From NCBI RefSeq assembly GCF_011044995.1, contig NZ_JAAKZW010000005.1:1-64000 (forward strand): a stretch of DNA of 64,000 nucleotides. Reading direction: 5' to 3'. The position numbers and the translations under genes are program-made. This stretch comes from Streptomyces mesophilus. Lineage in GTDB: Bacteria > Actinomycetota > Actinomycetes > Streptomycetales > Streptomycetaceae. Positions 8,293-17,561 of this stretch are shown here, in pieces. Below the pieces are notes generated by a model, which was not told where the DNA came from, made no database searches, and worked only from the letters and a program-made list of their open reading frames with translations. Each line of letters opens with the position of its first letter. Positions within the stretch are counted from its first letter, which is position 1.

Positions 8293-8561
8293 GTTTCCTC
8301 CTCACCGACGAGCGCCCCCGGCGGAACACCGCCCTTGCCCGGCCATCTCTGATGCGTCCCGGGTTCGCAAGCTACCTCGTCACCCTGCATGCCGTCCGCC
8401 TCCCACCGGCCCGAACACTACGCAGAGGCGATCTTGCGTCGAGGCCGCGCGGCTTCCGTCCCAATTTCCTCGTTTTTCCTCGTTCGTATGTACGGAATAT
8501 CAAGCATCCATCACTCTTATGCAGCTCATGCCAATTACCCAGTACGAAAGGGGATTTACCA

Positions 8562-10919
8562 GTGAAATCAATACATGCGCATGCTTTATGCAGCGCGCGA
8601 GCACCACGGCGAGCGGAGCCGCGAAGATCCCACCGGGTGGGCCCGCACGGGCCGGCCCGGCGCCTGCGGATCCGCGCGACAGGGATCGCGCTCGGCGCAC
8701 TGGTCGCCCTGCTGGTGGCGCCTTCGTCCGCCCAGGCCGAGCCGACGTTCTCCGTGAAGATGGACTTCGGCGCAGCGACCACGACGCCGGTCACCGGGAA
8801 CGTCCTCGACTACGGGCAGGCGTTCGGGGCACGGACCGGGGCCGGCCAAGGCACCGGTCTGGAGTACGGCTGGGTCGGCATGACGGGCACGACACCACTC
8901 AGCCTTGTCGGCAACGGCCGCGACCGGGGCACCGCGGAGACCGACCGGCTGCGCGCCACCCTGATGCACATGCAACTCCCGGCGTCCTCGACGGGCGTGA
9001 AGACCCCGGGCCGCTGGGAGATAGCCGTGCCCAACGGCACGTACCGCGTCTCGGTCACGACCGGTGACGCCACCTCGGTGGACAGCACACACGCGCTCCA
9101 GATCGAGAACCAGAACGCGGTCGACACCTTCGTACCGACCACGTCGACGCGCTACCGCACCGCGACCGTGTCGGCGAACGTCGCCGACGGGCGGCTCACC
9201 GTCAGTCCCGCCACCGGTACCAACACCAAGATCACCCACCTGACGGTGGACCCCGTGGCCGACGCGTCCCAGCACCCCGAGGTGCGCGCCATGACTCCGG
9301 CCAACACCGCCACCGACGTCTCGCCCACCGGCAGCATCGTCGCCGACCTGCGGCTGATCGGATCCGGTGTCGACGCGGCCTCACTCGCCTCGTCCACCGT
9401 GACGCTCAAGGAGTCCGTCTCCGGCGCGGCCGTCGCCACCCGGGTCATCACCTCCGGCGGCGGCGACGTCATCAACGTCTCGCCCACCGCGGGCCTCAAG
9501 GCCAACACCCGCTACGTCGTCGAAGTCACCAGCGGCGCCAAGGACCTCACGGGGCGCACGTTCACACCGTGGCGTTCGGTGTTCACCACCGGAGCGGCCG
9601 GCGGCGGGGGCGATATCGCCTTCGCCAAGGTCGCCAGCGGTGCGAGCGGGCGCAGCTTCACCTCCGTCGTCAAGGGGCCGGACGGCAAGCTCTACGCCTC
9701 CACGCTGGACGGCTACATCGTGCGCTGGACCATCGCCGCCGACGGCACCCTCACCGGCGCGCAGACCATCAGCACCGTCCGCACGGACGCCACTGCGCGC
9801 GCCCTGCCCGGTGCCCCCAACCGGACGATCATCGGCCTGGCCTTCGATCCGGCGTCCACCGCCGCCGCGCCGATCCTGTGGGTCAGCTCCAACACCATGT
9901 ACGCGGGCGGCACTCCGAGCGAGCCCGACTTCTCCAGTAGCGTCGCAAAGCTCACGGGGCCCGCGCTCGGCACGTACACCGAGGTCGTCTCGAAGCTGCC
10001 GCGGTCGGTCAAGGACCACGAGACCAACTCCCTGGCCTTCGGCCCCGATGGCGCGCTGTACATCAGCCAGGGCGCCAACAACGCCATGGGCGCCCCCGAC
10101 GGTGCCTGGGGCAACCGCCCCGAACGGCTGCTGAGCGCCGCGGTGCTGCGTCTGGACCCCGCGAAGCTGCCGCAGACACTGCCGTTGAACGTGCAGACCG
10201 AGGGCGGCGGCACCTACGACCCCTTCACCGCGACCGCCCCGCTCACGCTGTACGCGACCGGGGTCCGCAACGCCTATGACCTCGTCTGGCACAGCAACGG
10301 ACACCTCTACACCCCGACCAACGGCTCCGCGGCCGGCGGCAATGCCCCCGCCTCGCCGGTGTCCCTGCCCGCCGCCTGCAACCGGCGGATCGACTCCGCG
10401 ACGTCCGGCCCGTACACAGGACCCGCCGTCCCCGCGCTCACCAACAACCCGAACGCCGAGACGGACTACATCTTCGACGTCAAGAAGAACCGCTACTACG
10501 GACACCCCAACCCGAGCCGCTGCGAATGGGTGCTCGCCGCCGGCAATCCCACCTCGGGCAGCGACCCCTTCCAGGCGGCCGCCTACCCCGTGGGCACGCA
10601 GCCCGACCGCAACCTCGACCTCGCCGGCATCTACGACGCGGGGCTGCACGCCTCCGCCAACGGCGTGGTGGAGTACCGCTCGGGCGCCTTCGGCGGAGCC
10701 CTGCGCGGCAAGCTGCTCGTCGTGCGCTACTCGAGCGGGCAGGACATCGCGGTGTTCGGCGTCGACGCCCAGGGCCGGCCGGCCCCACCGCTCACCGGCA
10801 CCGCGGGCATGACCGGCTTCCAGCAACCGCTCGACGTCACGGAGGACACCGCCACCGGGAACCTGTACGTCACCGAACTGGGCGCCAACCGCATCACCCT
10901 GCTCCGTCCCGCGAGCTGA
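8562..10919 (+). CDS. Large secreted protein: malectin-like, Ig-like and sorbosone-dehydrogenase-type beta-propeller
   Basis: About 785 residues from the GTG at 8562, with AAAGGGGA at 8547-8554. A basic N-terminus and hydrophobic stretch end at SSAQAEP (signal peptide of about 60 residues). Then come a malectin/carbohydrate-binding-like domain (about 63-240; GRWEIAVPNGTYRVSVTTG), a bacterial Ig-like Big_5 domain (about 245-345; MTPANTATDVSP) and a glucose/sorbosone-dehydrogenase-type beta-propeller (about 355-780; DGKLYASTLDGYIVRW, SLAFGPDGALYISQGANN, ELGANRITLL). A sugar-binding or oxidising role is inferred, and no cofactor site is evident. The 5' region is unusually AT-rich. The frame is open far upstream, but that part overlaps the DUF3500 gene antisense. 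Confidence 0.85.
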   Translation: MKSIHAHALCSARAPRRAEPRRSHRVGPHGPARRLRIRATGIALGALVALLVAPSSAQAEPTFSVKMDFGAATTTPVTGNVLDYGQAFGARTGAGQGTGLEYGWVGMTGTTPLSLVGNGRDRGTAETDRLRATLMHMQLPASSTGVKTPGRWEIAVPNGTYRVSVTTGDATSVDSTHALQIENQNAVDTFVPTTSTRYRTATVSANVADGRLTVSPATGTNTKITHLTVDPVADASQHPEVRAMTPANTATDVSPTGSIVADLRLIGSGVDAASLASSTVTLKESVSGAAVATRVITSGGGDVINVSPTAGLKANTRYVVEVTSGAKDLTGRTFTPWRSVFTTGAAGGGGDIAFAKVASGASGRSFTSVVKGPDGKLYASTLDGYIVRWTIAADGTLTGAQTISTVRTDATARALPGAPNRTIIGLAFDPASTAAAPILWVSSNTMYAGGTPSEPDFSSSVAKLTGPALGTYTEVVSKLPRSVKDHETNSLAFGPDGALYISQGANNAMGAPDGAWGNRPERLLSAAVLRLDPAKLPQTLPLNVQTEGGGTYDPFTATAPLTLYATGVRNAYDLVWHSNGHLYTPTNGSAAGGNAPASPVSLPAACNRRIDSATSGPYTGPAVPALTNNPNAETDYIFDVKKNRYYGHPNPSRCEWVLAAGNPTSGSDPFQAAAYPVGTQPDRNLDLAGIYDAGLHASANGVVEYRSGAFGGALRGKLLVVRYSSGQDIAVFGVDAQGRPAPPLTGTAGMTGFQQPLDVTEDTATGNLYVTELGANRITLLRPAS

Positions 10920-10938
10920 CTTCTCGCGTGAACACGAG

Positions 10939-10971
10939 GGGGCGACCGACACGACTGCCGTCGGTCGCCCC
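10939..10971. terminator. Bidirectional terminator
   Basis: GGGGCGACCGAC (10939-10950) pairs perfectly with 10960-10971 around a 9-nt loop, between two convergent genes that end at 10919 and 10993. Confidence 0.85.
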
Positions 10972-10992
10972 TGACGAAGCCCTACGGCACGG

Positions 10993-13900
10993 TCAGTTGG
11001 AGAACCGGTGCGTGCCGGAGCCCACGGCGAAGACGGCGCAGCCGTCCTCCACGCGGAGGAACTTCGCAGAGCCGTGCGCGACTTGGTCCGCCTCGGCCGA
11101 CTCGCCGGTGGGGACCCACACTTCAGCGGTCGTGTTGGCGGGCACCGCGACGGTGAGCCGGAAACCTCCGTCGTCCACCTTCCACTGCGTGGTGATCGGC
11201 CCGTGCACGGAGTCGTAACGGCCTTGTGCCTCGGTGATCCCGCCACCGGGCCGCGGCCGGACCCGGATCTTGCGGAAGCCCGGTTCGGCCGGGGCGATGC
11301 CCGCGATGTTCGCGTACATCCACTCCCCCACCGCGCCGTACGCGTAGTGGTTGAAAGAGTTCATCCCGGGGTCCTGGAAGCTGCCGTCCTCCTTGAGGGA
11401 GTCCCAGTGCTCCCACATCGTCGTGGCTCCCTTGTCGATCTGGTAGCCCCAGCTGGGGAACGAACGCTGGACGAGCAGCCGGTAGGCGACATCGGTGTGC
11501 CCGGTCTCGGTGAGCACCGGCAACAGGCGAGGGGTGCCGAGGAATCCGGTCGACAGGTGCCACCCCTTGGACCTGATGAGTTCGACCAGTCGATCGGCGG
11601 CCGGAGCGCGGTCGGCCTCGGCGAGGAGGTTCATGGAGAGGGCCAGGACGTACGCGGTCTGCGTGTCGCCCTTCACCTTGCCGCCGGCCGAGACGTACGC
11701 CGCCCGGAAGGCGTCGCGCACGCCGGCGAAGAGTGCCGTGTACGGCGCCGGGTCCTTGCCGAGGGCCTTCGCCGCCTGGGACACCAGGTCGGCCGAGTGC
11801 GCGAAGTACGCCGTGGCGATGACGTCCTTGGGCGTTTCGTCCTTGACGTTGAGCCAGTCGCCGTAGCCCTCCGCGGGGCGCAGGAACCCGCTGCTGTGCG
11901 CCTCCAGATAGCCGAGCCACTTCACCATGGAGGGCCATGCGCGCTCCAGGACCCCCAGGTCGCCGTACGCCTGGTACAGCGCCCACGGGACGGTCACCCC
12001 CGCGTCGCCCCAGCCCGCCACGCCTCGCCCGACCGTGCCGACGAACGGCGCCACGTCGGTGAACGCGCCGTCGCCGTCCTGCCCGTCGCGCAGGTCGTCG
12101 AGCCACTTGGTGAGAAACCGCGCCGACTCCATGGTGTACGCCGCCGTCGGCGCGAACACGTTGATGTCGCCGGTCCAGCCGAGCCGCTCGTCGCGCGCGG
12201 GGGTGTCGGTGGGCACGGAGACGAAGTTGCCGCGCTGACCCCAGGTGATGTTGCTGTGCAGCTGGTTGAGCATCGGTACATTCGTCGAAAAGTCCATGGT
12301 GAACGGGGCGTCGGTGTGGATGACCCGCCCTTTGACGGCGCTCAGCGGCGGCCGGCCGGGATAGCCGGTCACCTCGACGTAGCGGAAGCCGTGGAAGGTG
12401 AAGCGCGGCTCGTACGTCTCCGTCCCCGCGCCCTTGAGGGTGTACGTGTCCGTTGCCCGCGCGCTGCGCAGGTTGGCGGTGTAGAGGGTGCCGTCGGGGT
12501 TGAGCACCTCCGCGTGGCGCAGCGTGATGACCGTGCCCGCCTCGCCCTTCACCTGTAGGCGCACGGCACCGACCATGTTCTGGCCGAGGTCGAAGACGAA
12601 GACGCCAGGCCCCGGCTCGGTCACCTTCTGTGCGGGCAGTTCGTGCTTCACGCGCGTGGCCCCGTCGACCGCCGCCACCAGCGCGGCCTTCACCTCGCCG
12701 AAGGCGTCGGCGGGCACCCAGCCGGAGTCGTCGAAGCCGGGGCGCGTCCAGCCCTCGGTCTCCCGGCGGGCGTCGTACTCCTCACCCGTCAGGAGGTCCG
12801 CCATGGTGACGGGCCCGAGCGCGGCCCGCCAGTCGGTCCCGGACAGGACGCGGTCGGTGCTGCCGTCGGTGTACGTGACCTCCAACTGGGCCAGGAAGGC
12901 CGGGCGTTCACCGTACTGATGCGGTCCGAACATGCCGACGTTGCCCGCGTACCAGCCGGTGGCGAGTGTGGCGCCGATGGCGTTCGTGCCGGACCTGACC
13001 AGCCCGGTCACGTCGTACGTCTGGTACTGCACCCGCTTGTTGTAATCCGTCCAGCCGGGCGCGAGGCGGTCCTCGCCGACCCGACGGCCGTTGATCTGCG
13101 CCTCGTACAGGCCGAGGGCGGTGGCATAGAGCCGTGCCCGCGCGACCGTCCGGCGCCCCAGGCGGAACTCCTGGCGCAGCTGCGCGGCCGGGGACACGGC
13201 CACCGCCACCTTTCCCCACGGCCCCGATCCCCAGGGTGCGAGCTCCTTGGCGGCCTGCCACGCACTGTCGTCGTACGCGGCCGAACGCCAGTCACCCGAG
13301 GGCTCCTTGTCGGCGGCCTTCCACTCGCCGCCGGTGGCGAAGGTGCGCACACCGTCCGCGGTGGTCAGCTCAAGGAGGCCGAGAAGGCCCGCGGGGCTCA
13401 CGGTGGCGTTCGTGGCCGCGACGGCGATGAGCGCGGCGCCGGGGCCAAGTTGGGAGGTCACGTCGATGAGGGCGGGACGGCGCCAGCTGTCGGCCGGGCC
13501 GTGAGCGTCGACGTGGCCGACCTGCTCGCCGTTCACGTACACCGTGTAGCCGTCATCGGCCGATATGACGAGGCGGGCGCGGGTCACTCCTGCGGGAATG
13601 TCCAGAGGGCCGCGGAAGTACCTGGTTCCCGCGGGGGCTTCGGCGGCCGGGTCGCCTTCGGGGAACCAGATCCACGAGGCGCCATCGAGCGCAGGTGCGC
13701 CGACGAGCGCTTCGGGGGCGGCGATCCACCTGGCCGTCCAGTCGTCAGGGGACATGAGACCGGTTTCCCACCAGGAAGGCTCGCTCCACTCGGAGGCCCT
13801 TCCCTTGTCGTCCCAGACACGCACCGTCCAGTGGTACCGCGTACGCGACTTGAGCGCCGGGCCGGCGTAGGAGACCAGGACGGAATCACGCGAGGCGACC

Positions 13901-14196
13901 TTCCCGCTGTCCCACACGTCGGGCTCCGAGAGCCGGCCTGGCGAGCTCGCCACCCGTATCTGATAGGCACCCTGCGTCCACCCCTTCGCGGCGGACGCCA
14001 GCGGCCAACTGAACCTGGGGCGAGCCGCGTCGAGACCCAGAGGGTTGCTCACGTACTCGACGGACGGGACGGTGACGCCGGCGGCCTTCGCGTCGGCGGC
14101 CCCCCTCGCCTGCGCTGCGCCCGGCACGGCGGAGGCGAGGGCCGTTCCCAGGGCGGCCGTCGTGGTCGTGCTGAGCAGTCGTCGTCTGCTGATCAA
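10993..14196 (-). CDS. Secreted GH78 alpha-L-rhamnosidase
   Basis: A 1067-residue glycosidase with the GH78 multi-domain layout. The N-terminal signal (MISRRRLLSTTTTAALG) is Tat-like. A fibronectin-like domain (VEYVSNPLGLDAARPRFSW, RYHWTVRVWDDKG) is followed by beta-sandwich lectin-like modules and an (alpha/alpha)6 catalytic barrel (about 600-960). The barrel carries PTDTPARDERLGWTGD, FLTKWLDDLRDGQ, ATTMWEHWDS and NSFNHYAYGAVGEWMY, where the family's catalytic acids lie. It should release terminal L-rhamnose from plant or bacterial glycosides outside the cell. An inverted repeat and a perfect LacI-type palindrome lie upstream, so sugar-induced control is likely. It is divergent from the metallophosphoesterase gene. 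Confidence 0.93.
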   Translation of the reverse strand: MISRRRLLSTTTTAALGTALASAVPGAAQARGAADAKAAGVTVPSVEYVSNPLGLDAARPRFSWPLASAAKGWTQGAYQIRVASSPGRLSEPDVWDSGKVASRDSVLVSYAGPALKSRTRYHWTVRVWDDKGRASEWSEPSWWETGLMSPDDWTARWIAAPEALVGAPALDGASWIWFPEGDPAAEAPAGTRYFRGPLDIPAGVTRARLVISADDGYTVYVNGEQVGHVDAHGPADSWRRPALIDVTSQLGPGAALIAVAATNATVSPAGLLGLLELTTADGVRTFATGGEWKAADKEPSGDWRSAAYDDSAWQAAKELAPWGSGPWGKVAVAVSPAAQLRQEFRLGRRTVARARLYATALGLYEAQINGRRVGEDRLAPGWTDYNKRVQYQTYDVTGLVRSGTNAIGATLATGWYAGNVGMFGPHQYGERPAFLAQLEVTYTDGSTDRVLSGTDWRAALGPVTMADLLTGEEYDARRETEGWTRPGFDDSGWVPADAFGEVKAALVAAVDGATRVKHELPAQKVTEPGPGVFVFDLGQNMVGAVRLQVKGEAGTVITLRHAEVLNPDGTLYTANLRSARATDTYTLKGAGTETYEPRFTFHGFRYVEVTGYPGRPPLSAVKGRVIHTDAPFTMDFSTNVPMLNQLHSNITWGQRGNFVSVPTDTPARDERLGWTGDINVFAPTAAYTMESARFLTKWLDDLRDGQDGDGAFTDVAPFVGTVGRGVAGWGDAGVTVPWALYQAYGDLGVLERAWPSMVKWLGYLEAHSSGFLRPAEGYGDWLNVKDETPKDVIATAYFAHSADLVSQAAKALGKDPAPYTALFAGVRDAFRAAYVSAGGKVKGDTQTAYVLALSMNLLAEADRAPAADRLVELIRSKGWHLSTGFLGTPRLLPVLTETGHTDVAYRLLVQRSFPSWGYQIDKGATTMWEHWDSLKEDGSFQDPGMNSFNHYAYGAVGEWMYANIAGIAPAEPGFRKIRVRPRPGGGITEAQGRYDSVHGPITTQWKVDDGGFRLTVAVPANTTAEVWVPTGESAEADQVAHGSAKFLRVEDGCAVFAVGSGTHRFSN

Positions 14197-14212
14197 TGTC
14201 GGCTCCTATGCG

Positions 14213-14225
14213 ATGCACAGTGCAT
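14213..14225. promoter_or_regulatory. 13-bp inverted repeat in the rhamnosidase leader
   Basis: ATGCAC-A-GTGCAT, perfect, 17 bp upstream of the GH78 start. It could be an operator or form a small leader hairpin. Confidence 0.4.
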
Positions 14226-14335
14226 GAATCGTTCCAGTCCTGACATGGCAGCGGAACGGCTGCGCCGCGTGGTCCATGCAGACCTGGGCTCGGGGTGTTG
14301 GTAGCTCGACTCAAACGCCGTCACGAACGCCGTCA

Positions 14336-14347
14336 TGAAACGTTTCA
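14336..14347. promoter_or_regulatory. LacI-family operator palindrome
   Basis: TGAAACGTTTCA is a perfect 12-bp palindrome with the central CG typical of LacI/GalR-family operators. It lies 140 bp upstream of the GH78 gene and about 190 bp upstream of the metallophosphoesterase start, in their shared promoter region. The regulator is not in the window. Confidence 0.65.
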
Positions 14348-14533
14348 GCCACGGTGAGCGATCCTAAGTGGAGCGTCAGGGACACCTCAAGAGGCTTGCA
14401 GGGGTGTATTGGTGCGGTGCGACAGCACAGCGGGGTGCGGTGTGCCCGAGCGTGGGCAGGCGCATCCGTGCGTGGCACACGAACGGCTACAGTTCCCGCG
14501 ACGGCAGCCCGGTTGCTCGAAAAAAGGGGAAGC

Positions 14534-15757
14534 GTGACCGAGACCAGCGACGAAACCCGATCCGCCGGAGCCGCGGCGGACGCGGCTCAGCCGAGCCGGC
14601 TGCATCGCCTGATGCGCTACCTCCCCCTGATCGCGCCCGTCCTGCTGTGGGCCGTGCCCTGCTGGCTGCTCCTGCACGCCGGCCAGAACTGGCCACTGCC
14701 CCTCACACTGGCCGGCACCTGCCTGTTCGCGCTCGGTCTCATCGGCATGCCGCTCGCCATGGTCCGCGGCCACGGCCGGCGGCAGCAGGACGCGGCGGCG
14801 ATCGTCGGGGACACCCTCCTCGGCAGCATCTGGGTCCTGTTCACCTGGTCCGTTCTGCTCGGTGTCCTGCTGCGGCCCGCCCTGACCGTGGCCGGTGTCG
14901 GCGACGGCCAGGACCGGGCCCGGACCGTCACCTGGGCAGTCCTCGGCGTAGCCGCCGTGCTGCTCGCCTGGGGGTACGCCGAAGCCCGCCGGGTGCCGCG
15001 GGTGCGCCGGCTCGACGTGCAACTCCCCCGCCTCGGCGCCGGATTGGACGGCACCCGCGTCGTCCTCATCACCGACACCCACTACGGCCCGCTCGATCGC
15101 GCCCGCTGGTCCGCGCGGGTCTGCGACACGGTGAACACCCTGGAGGCGGACCTCGTCTGCCACACCGGTGACATCGCCGACGGCACGGCCGAGCGCCGCC
15201 GCGCCCAGGCCACCCCGCTCGGCACCGTGCGGGCCACCCGGGCCCGCGTCTACGTCACCGGCAACCACGAGTACTACAGCGAGGCCCAGGGCTGGGTCGA
15301 CCTGATGGGCGAGCTGGGCTGGGAGCCCCTGCGCAACCGCCATCTGCTGCTCGAACGAGGCGGTGACACCCTCGTGGTCGCCGGCGTGGACGATGTCACC
15401 GCCGAGTCCTCGGGCCTGGCCGGCCACCGCGCCCACCTCGCCGGAGCGCTCGACGGCACCGACCCCGATCACCCTGTTCTGCTCCTGGCCCACCAGCCCA
15501 AGTTCATCGACCGGGCCGCCGCCGAGGGCGTGGATCTGCAACTGTCAGGCCACACCCACGGCGGCCAGATCTGGCCCTTCCACCACCTGGTCCGCCTCGA
15601 CCAGCCCGCCGTCGCGGGCCTGAGCCGCCACGGCACCCGAACCCTCCTCTACACCAGCCGCGGCACCGGCTTCTGGGGCCCACCCTTCCGTATCTTCGCG
15701 CCCAGCGAGATCACCCTGCTCGTGCTCCGCTCCGGGCAGGGGTCGCCCTCGTCGTAG
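14534..15757 (+). CDS. Membrane-bound calcineurin-like metallophosphoesterase
   Basis: 407 residues from the GTG at 14534, preceded by AAAAAGGGGAAG. Four N-terminal transmembrane helices (about 30-160) are followed by a metallophosphoesterase domain with the whole metal-site set: DTHYG, HTGDIADG, GNHEYY, LLAHQPKF and SGHTHGGQ. It belongs to the YkuE-like group of membrane phosphoesterases; the substrate could be a phospholipid or a nucleotide. The frame is open a further 60 codons upstream, but that stretch lacks membrane or conserved features and covers the promoter region, so the GTG is chosen. It stands alone, 137 bp before the acyltransferase gene. Confidence 0.88.
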   Translation: MTETSDETRSAGAAADAAQPSRLHRLMRYLPLIAPVLLWAVPCWLLLHAGQNWPLPLTLAGTCLFALGLIGMPLAMVRGHGRRQQDAAAIVGDTLLGSIWVLFTWSVLLGVLLRPALTVAGVGDGQDRARTVTWAVLGVAAVLLAWGYAEARRVPRVRRLDVQLPRLGAGLDGTRVVLITDTHYGPLDRARWSARVCDTVNTLEADLVCHTGDIADGTAERRRAQATPLGTVRATRARVYVTGNHEYYSEAQGWVDLMGELGWEPLRNRHLLLERGGDTLVVAGVDDVTAESSGLAGHRAHLAGALDGTDPDHPVLLLAHQPKFIDRAAAEGVDLQLSGHTHGGQIWPFHHLVRLDQPAVAGLSRHGTRTLLYTSRGTGFWGPPFRIFAPSEITLLVLRSGQGSPSS

Positions 15758-15894
15758 CCGCCGCAGCGCTGAGACCCTCGTGGGTACGGAAGGTCCAGGC
15801 GGCGCCCGGAGCGGCGAAGTGCGCACCGTACGTGCCGGACGCCAGACCAAGATGAGTACCTGCACTCAGGCCCCAGCGGCTCCCGACGCCGACG

Positions 15895-16599
15895 ATGGAG
15901 ATCATTCGTCGTCGGCCTCAGGAGAGCACGTTGCTCAGTCGCCTCGCCCAGGTTCTCGTTCCGGCTTTCGGTCGCCTCACGGTGAGCGCCGACCCCGGGG
16001 CCGAGTTCGCACGTGGCAGTCTCATCGTCGCGAATCACACCTCGTTGGCCGACCCGGCTGTCGTGCTCGCCGCGCTGGAGCGTCTTGGGGTCCGGCCCGT
16101 GGTGATGGCCGCAGCGGGCCTGTGGCGCATTCCGTTCCTCGGTACGACGCTGGCTCGCGAGGGCCACATCCCGGTTCATCGCGGAGACCGCCGTGCGGCA
16201 CAGGCCCTCGACCTCGCCGCCGCCGCGCTCGAGGAGGGCAAGCTGGTGCTCATCTACGGTGAGGGCCGCCTGCCCGTACGCCGGGACGCCGGCGAGCAGG
16301 CACCCCTCGCCTTCCGCAGCGGCGTGACCCGGCTCGTCGAACGTACGGGCGCACCGATCGTGCCGATCGGGCAGGCCGGGGCACGGCGGGTCACCTCAGG
16401 GAGCCTGACCAAGCAGCTGGCGGGCCTGGCCACAGCGCCCCTGCGTCGTCCGGAGCTGCATGTGCACGTCGGGGCTCCGCTCACCGTGACCGGGCACGGC
16501 CACCGCACCATGCGTACGGGACAAGCGCACGACGCGGTCACCGCCGCGTGGCGTACGGCGGCGGGCCGGCTCGGCGAGCCGGCCGCGCTCGCCGCGTGA
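15895..16599 (+). CDS. 1-acylglycerol-3-phosphate O-acyltransferase-like (PlsC family)
   Basis: A 234-residue acyltransferase. The catalytic NHTSLADP block (NHX4D, about residues 47-54) is followed by a GLWRIPFLGTTLAREGHIPVHR segment and the YGEGRLP block that corresponds to the family's EGTRS-type motif. PlsC enzymes acylate lysophosphatidic acid at the membrane surface; related members acylate other lipids or natural products. No clear transmembrane helix is present. The start at 15895 has no strong ribosome site. It ends convergently with the sucrase/ferredoxin-like gene. Confidence 0.85.
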   Translation: MEIIRRRPQESTLLSRLAQVLVPAFGRLTVSADPGAEFARGSLIVANHTSLADPAVVLAALERLGVRPVVMAAAGLWRIPFLGTTLAREGHIPVHRGDRRAAQALDLAAAALEEGKLVLIYGEGRLPVRRDAGEQAPLAFRSGVTRLVERTGAPIVPIGQAGARRVTSGSLTKQLAGLATAPLRRPELHVHVGAPLTVTGHGHRTMRTGQAHDAVTAAWRTAAGRLGEPAALAA

Positions 16600-16648
16600 G
16601 GGGAGGGCTCGGCAGTCCAGCGCCTACGGGGCGGTCCGCACGCCCAGT

Positions 16649-17560
16649 TCACCGTCGGTCGGCGACGATCGACTGGGCTTCGTAGACGACAGTCGAGCTC
16701 AAGGACAGACCGTTGCAGGTCAATTGGCGAGCGGGCGTCCGGTGGGAGCGTACGTCGACGTCATACGCGGGTGAGCGCGGCGTACGGGCCGTCAGGCGGA
16801 CGAGCCAGCCGTCGTTGTCGCGGGTCGTGTCCTCGACCGCGTAGTGGTGCCGACCGGCCGGGCCGAAGCGTGCGAGGAGAGCCGCGACGGCGGTCTGCTG
16901 GGGCGGGAAGAGGTTCGTGTAGCCGCGCAGGTGATCGGCGTGTACGCGGTCGGACAGGTGCTCCTCGACGGCGGTGACGGCTGACGCGGCATCGAGGTTG
17001 CCGTAGTAGACGCCGTCGGGCGCGACGAGGACGTTGGCGGCGAATCGGTCGCCTCCGACGTGCGTGCACTCCCACACCAGGTCCGGCCAGCGCTTGCTCA
17101 ACGCCCGTGACACCGGCCGTCCGCGCACGGCACAGCAGGCGTCGTGCAGGCCGTGGGCGCAGACCAGCACGACGGGCCGAGCTCCCCGGTCGCCGGGGGC
17201 ATCGAGGGCGACGGCGATGCCCGCGAGGTCCTCGTCACGCGTCCAGGTGCCCCAGGTCTGCCGGTGCGCGCCGTCGCTCTCGTAGCGCAGGACAGCCCAG
17301 CGCCGCGTCCCATCGGACGTGCGCCGTCCGTGCCGTCTGATCAGGAGGATGCGGGCCCGGACCGCCTGGGCCGCGGAGAACACGAGCCGCTTTGTGTCGG
17401 GCTCGAGTGCGAGGCCGTCGAAGCCGTTGGGCGGCCAGCCGCCCGGGTACTCGATGAGGATCCAGGTCGTCCCGTACGGCGCCGTACCGGCCAGGGGGTC
17501 GTTCCGCAGCCGGGCGGCGTCGGCGCAGAAGAACCGGGGCGCCGGATTCGCCGCCCCCAC
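16649..17560 (-). CDS. Sucrase/ferredoxin-like protein (thioredoxin-like 2Fe-2S fold)
   Basis: A 303-residue protein of the Suc_Fer-like family, named for a sucrase annotation but structurally related to thioredoxin-like ferredoxins. Diagnostic blocks are CAHGLHDACCAVRGRPV (about 135-151) and WECTHVGGDRFAANV (about 160-175); the cysteines in these blocks are the likely [2Fe-2S] ligands. The C-terminal part carries GYTNLFPPQQTAVAALLARFG. Enzymatic sucrase activity is doubtful; an electron-carrier role is the better inference. The GTG at 17560 begins one base after the stop codon of the JmjC gene (TGA-C-GTG), so translation is probably coupled. It is the last gene of a three-gene leftward operon. 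Confidence 0.85.
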   Translation of the reverse strand: MGAANPAPRFFCADAARLRNDPLAGTAPYGTTWILIEYPGGWPPNGFDGLALEPDTKRLVFSAAQAVRARILLIRRHGRRTSDGTRRWAVLRYESDGAHRQTWGTWTRDEDLAGIAVALDAPGDRGARPVVLVCAHGLHDACCAVRGRPVSRALSKRWPDLVWECTHVGGDRFAANVLVAPDGVYYGNLDAASAVTAVEEHLSDRVHADHLRGYTNLFPPQQTAVAALLARFGPAGRHHYAVEDTTRDNDGWLVRLTARTPRSPAYDVDVRSHRTPARQLTCNGLSLSSTVVYEAQSIVADRR

Positions 17561-17561
17561 G

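Noticed and set aside
9381-11246. Long minus-strand open frame inside the secreted propeller gene
   Set aside because: It is antisense to a gene with clear domains and signal peptide, and its translation is Arg/Gly/Ala-rich shadow sequence.
14354-14533. Upstream part of the metallophosphoesterase frame as coding
   Set aside because: It lacks conserved or membrane features, and the GTG at 14534 has a much better ribosome site.
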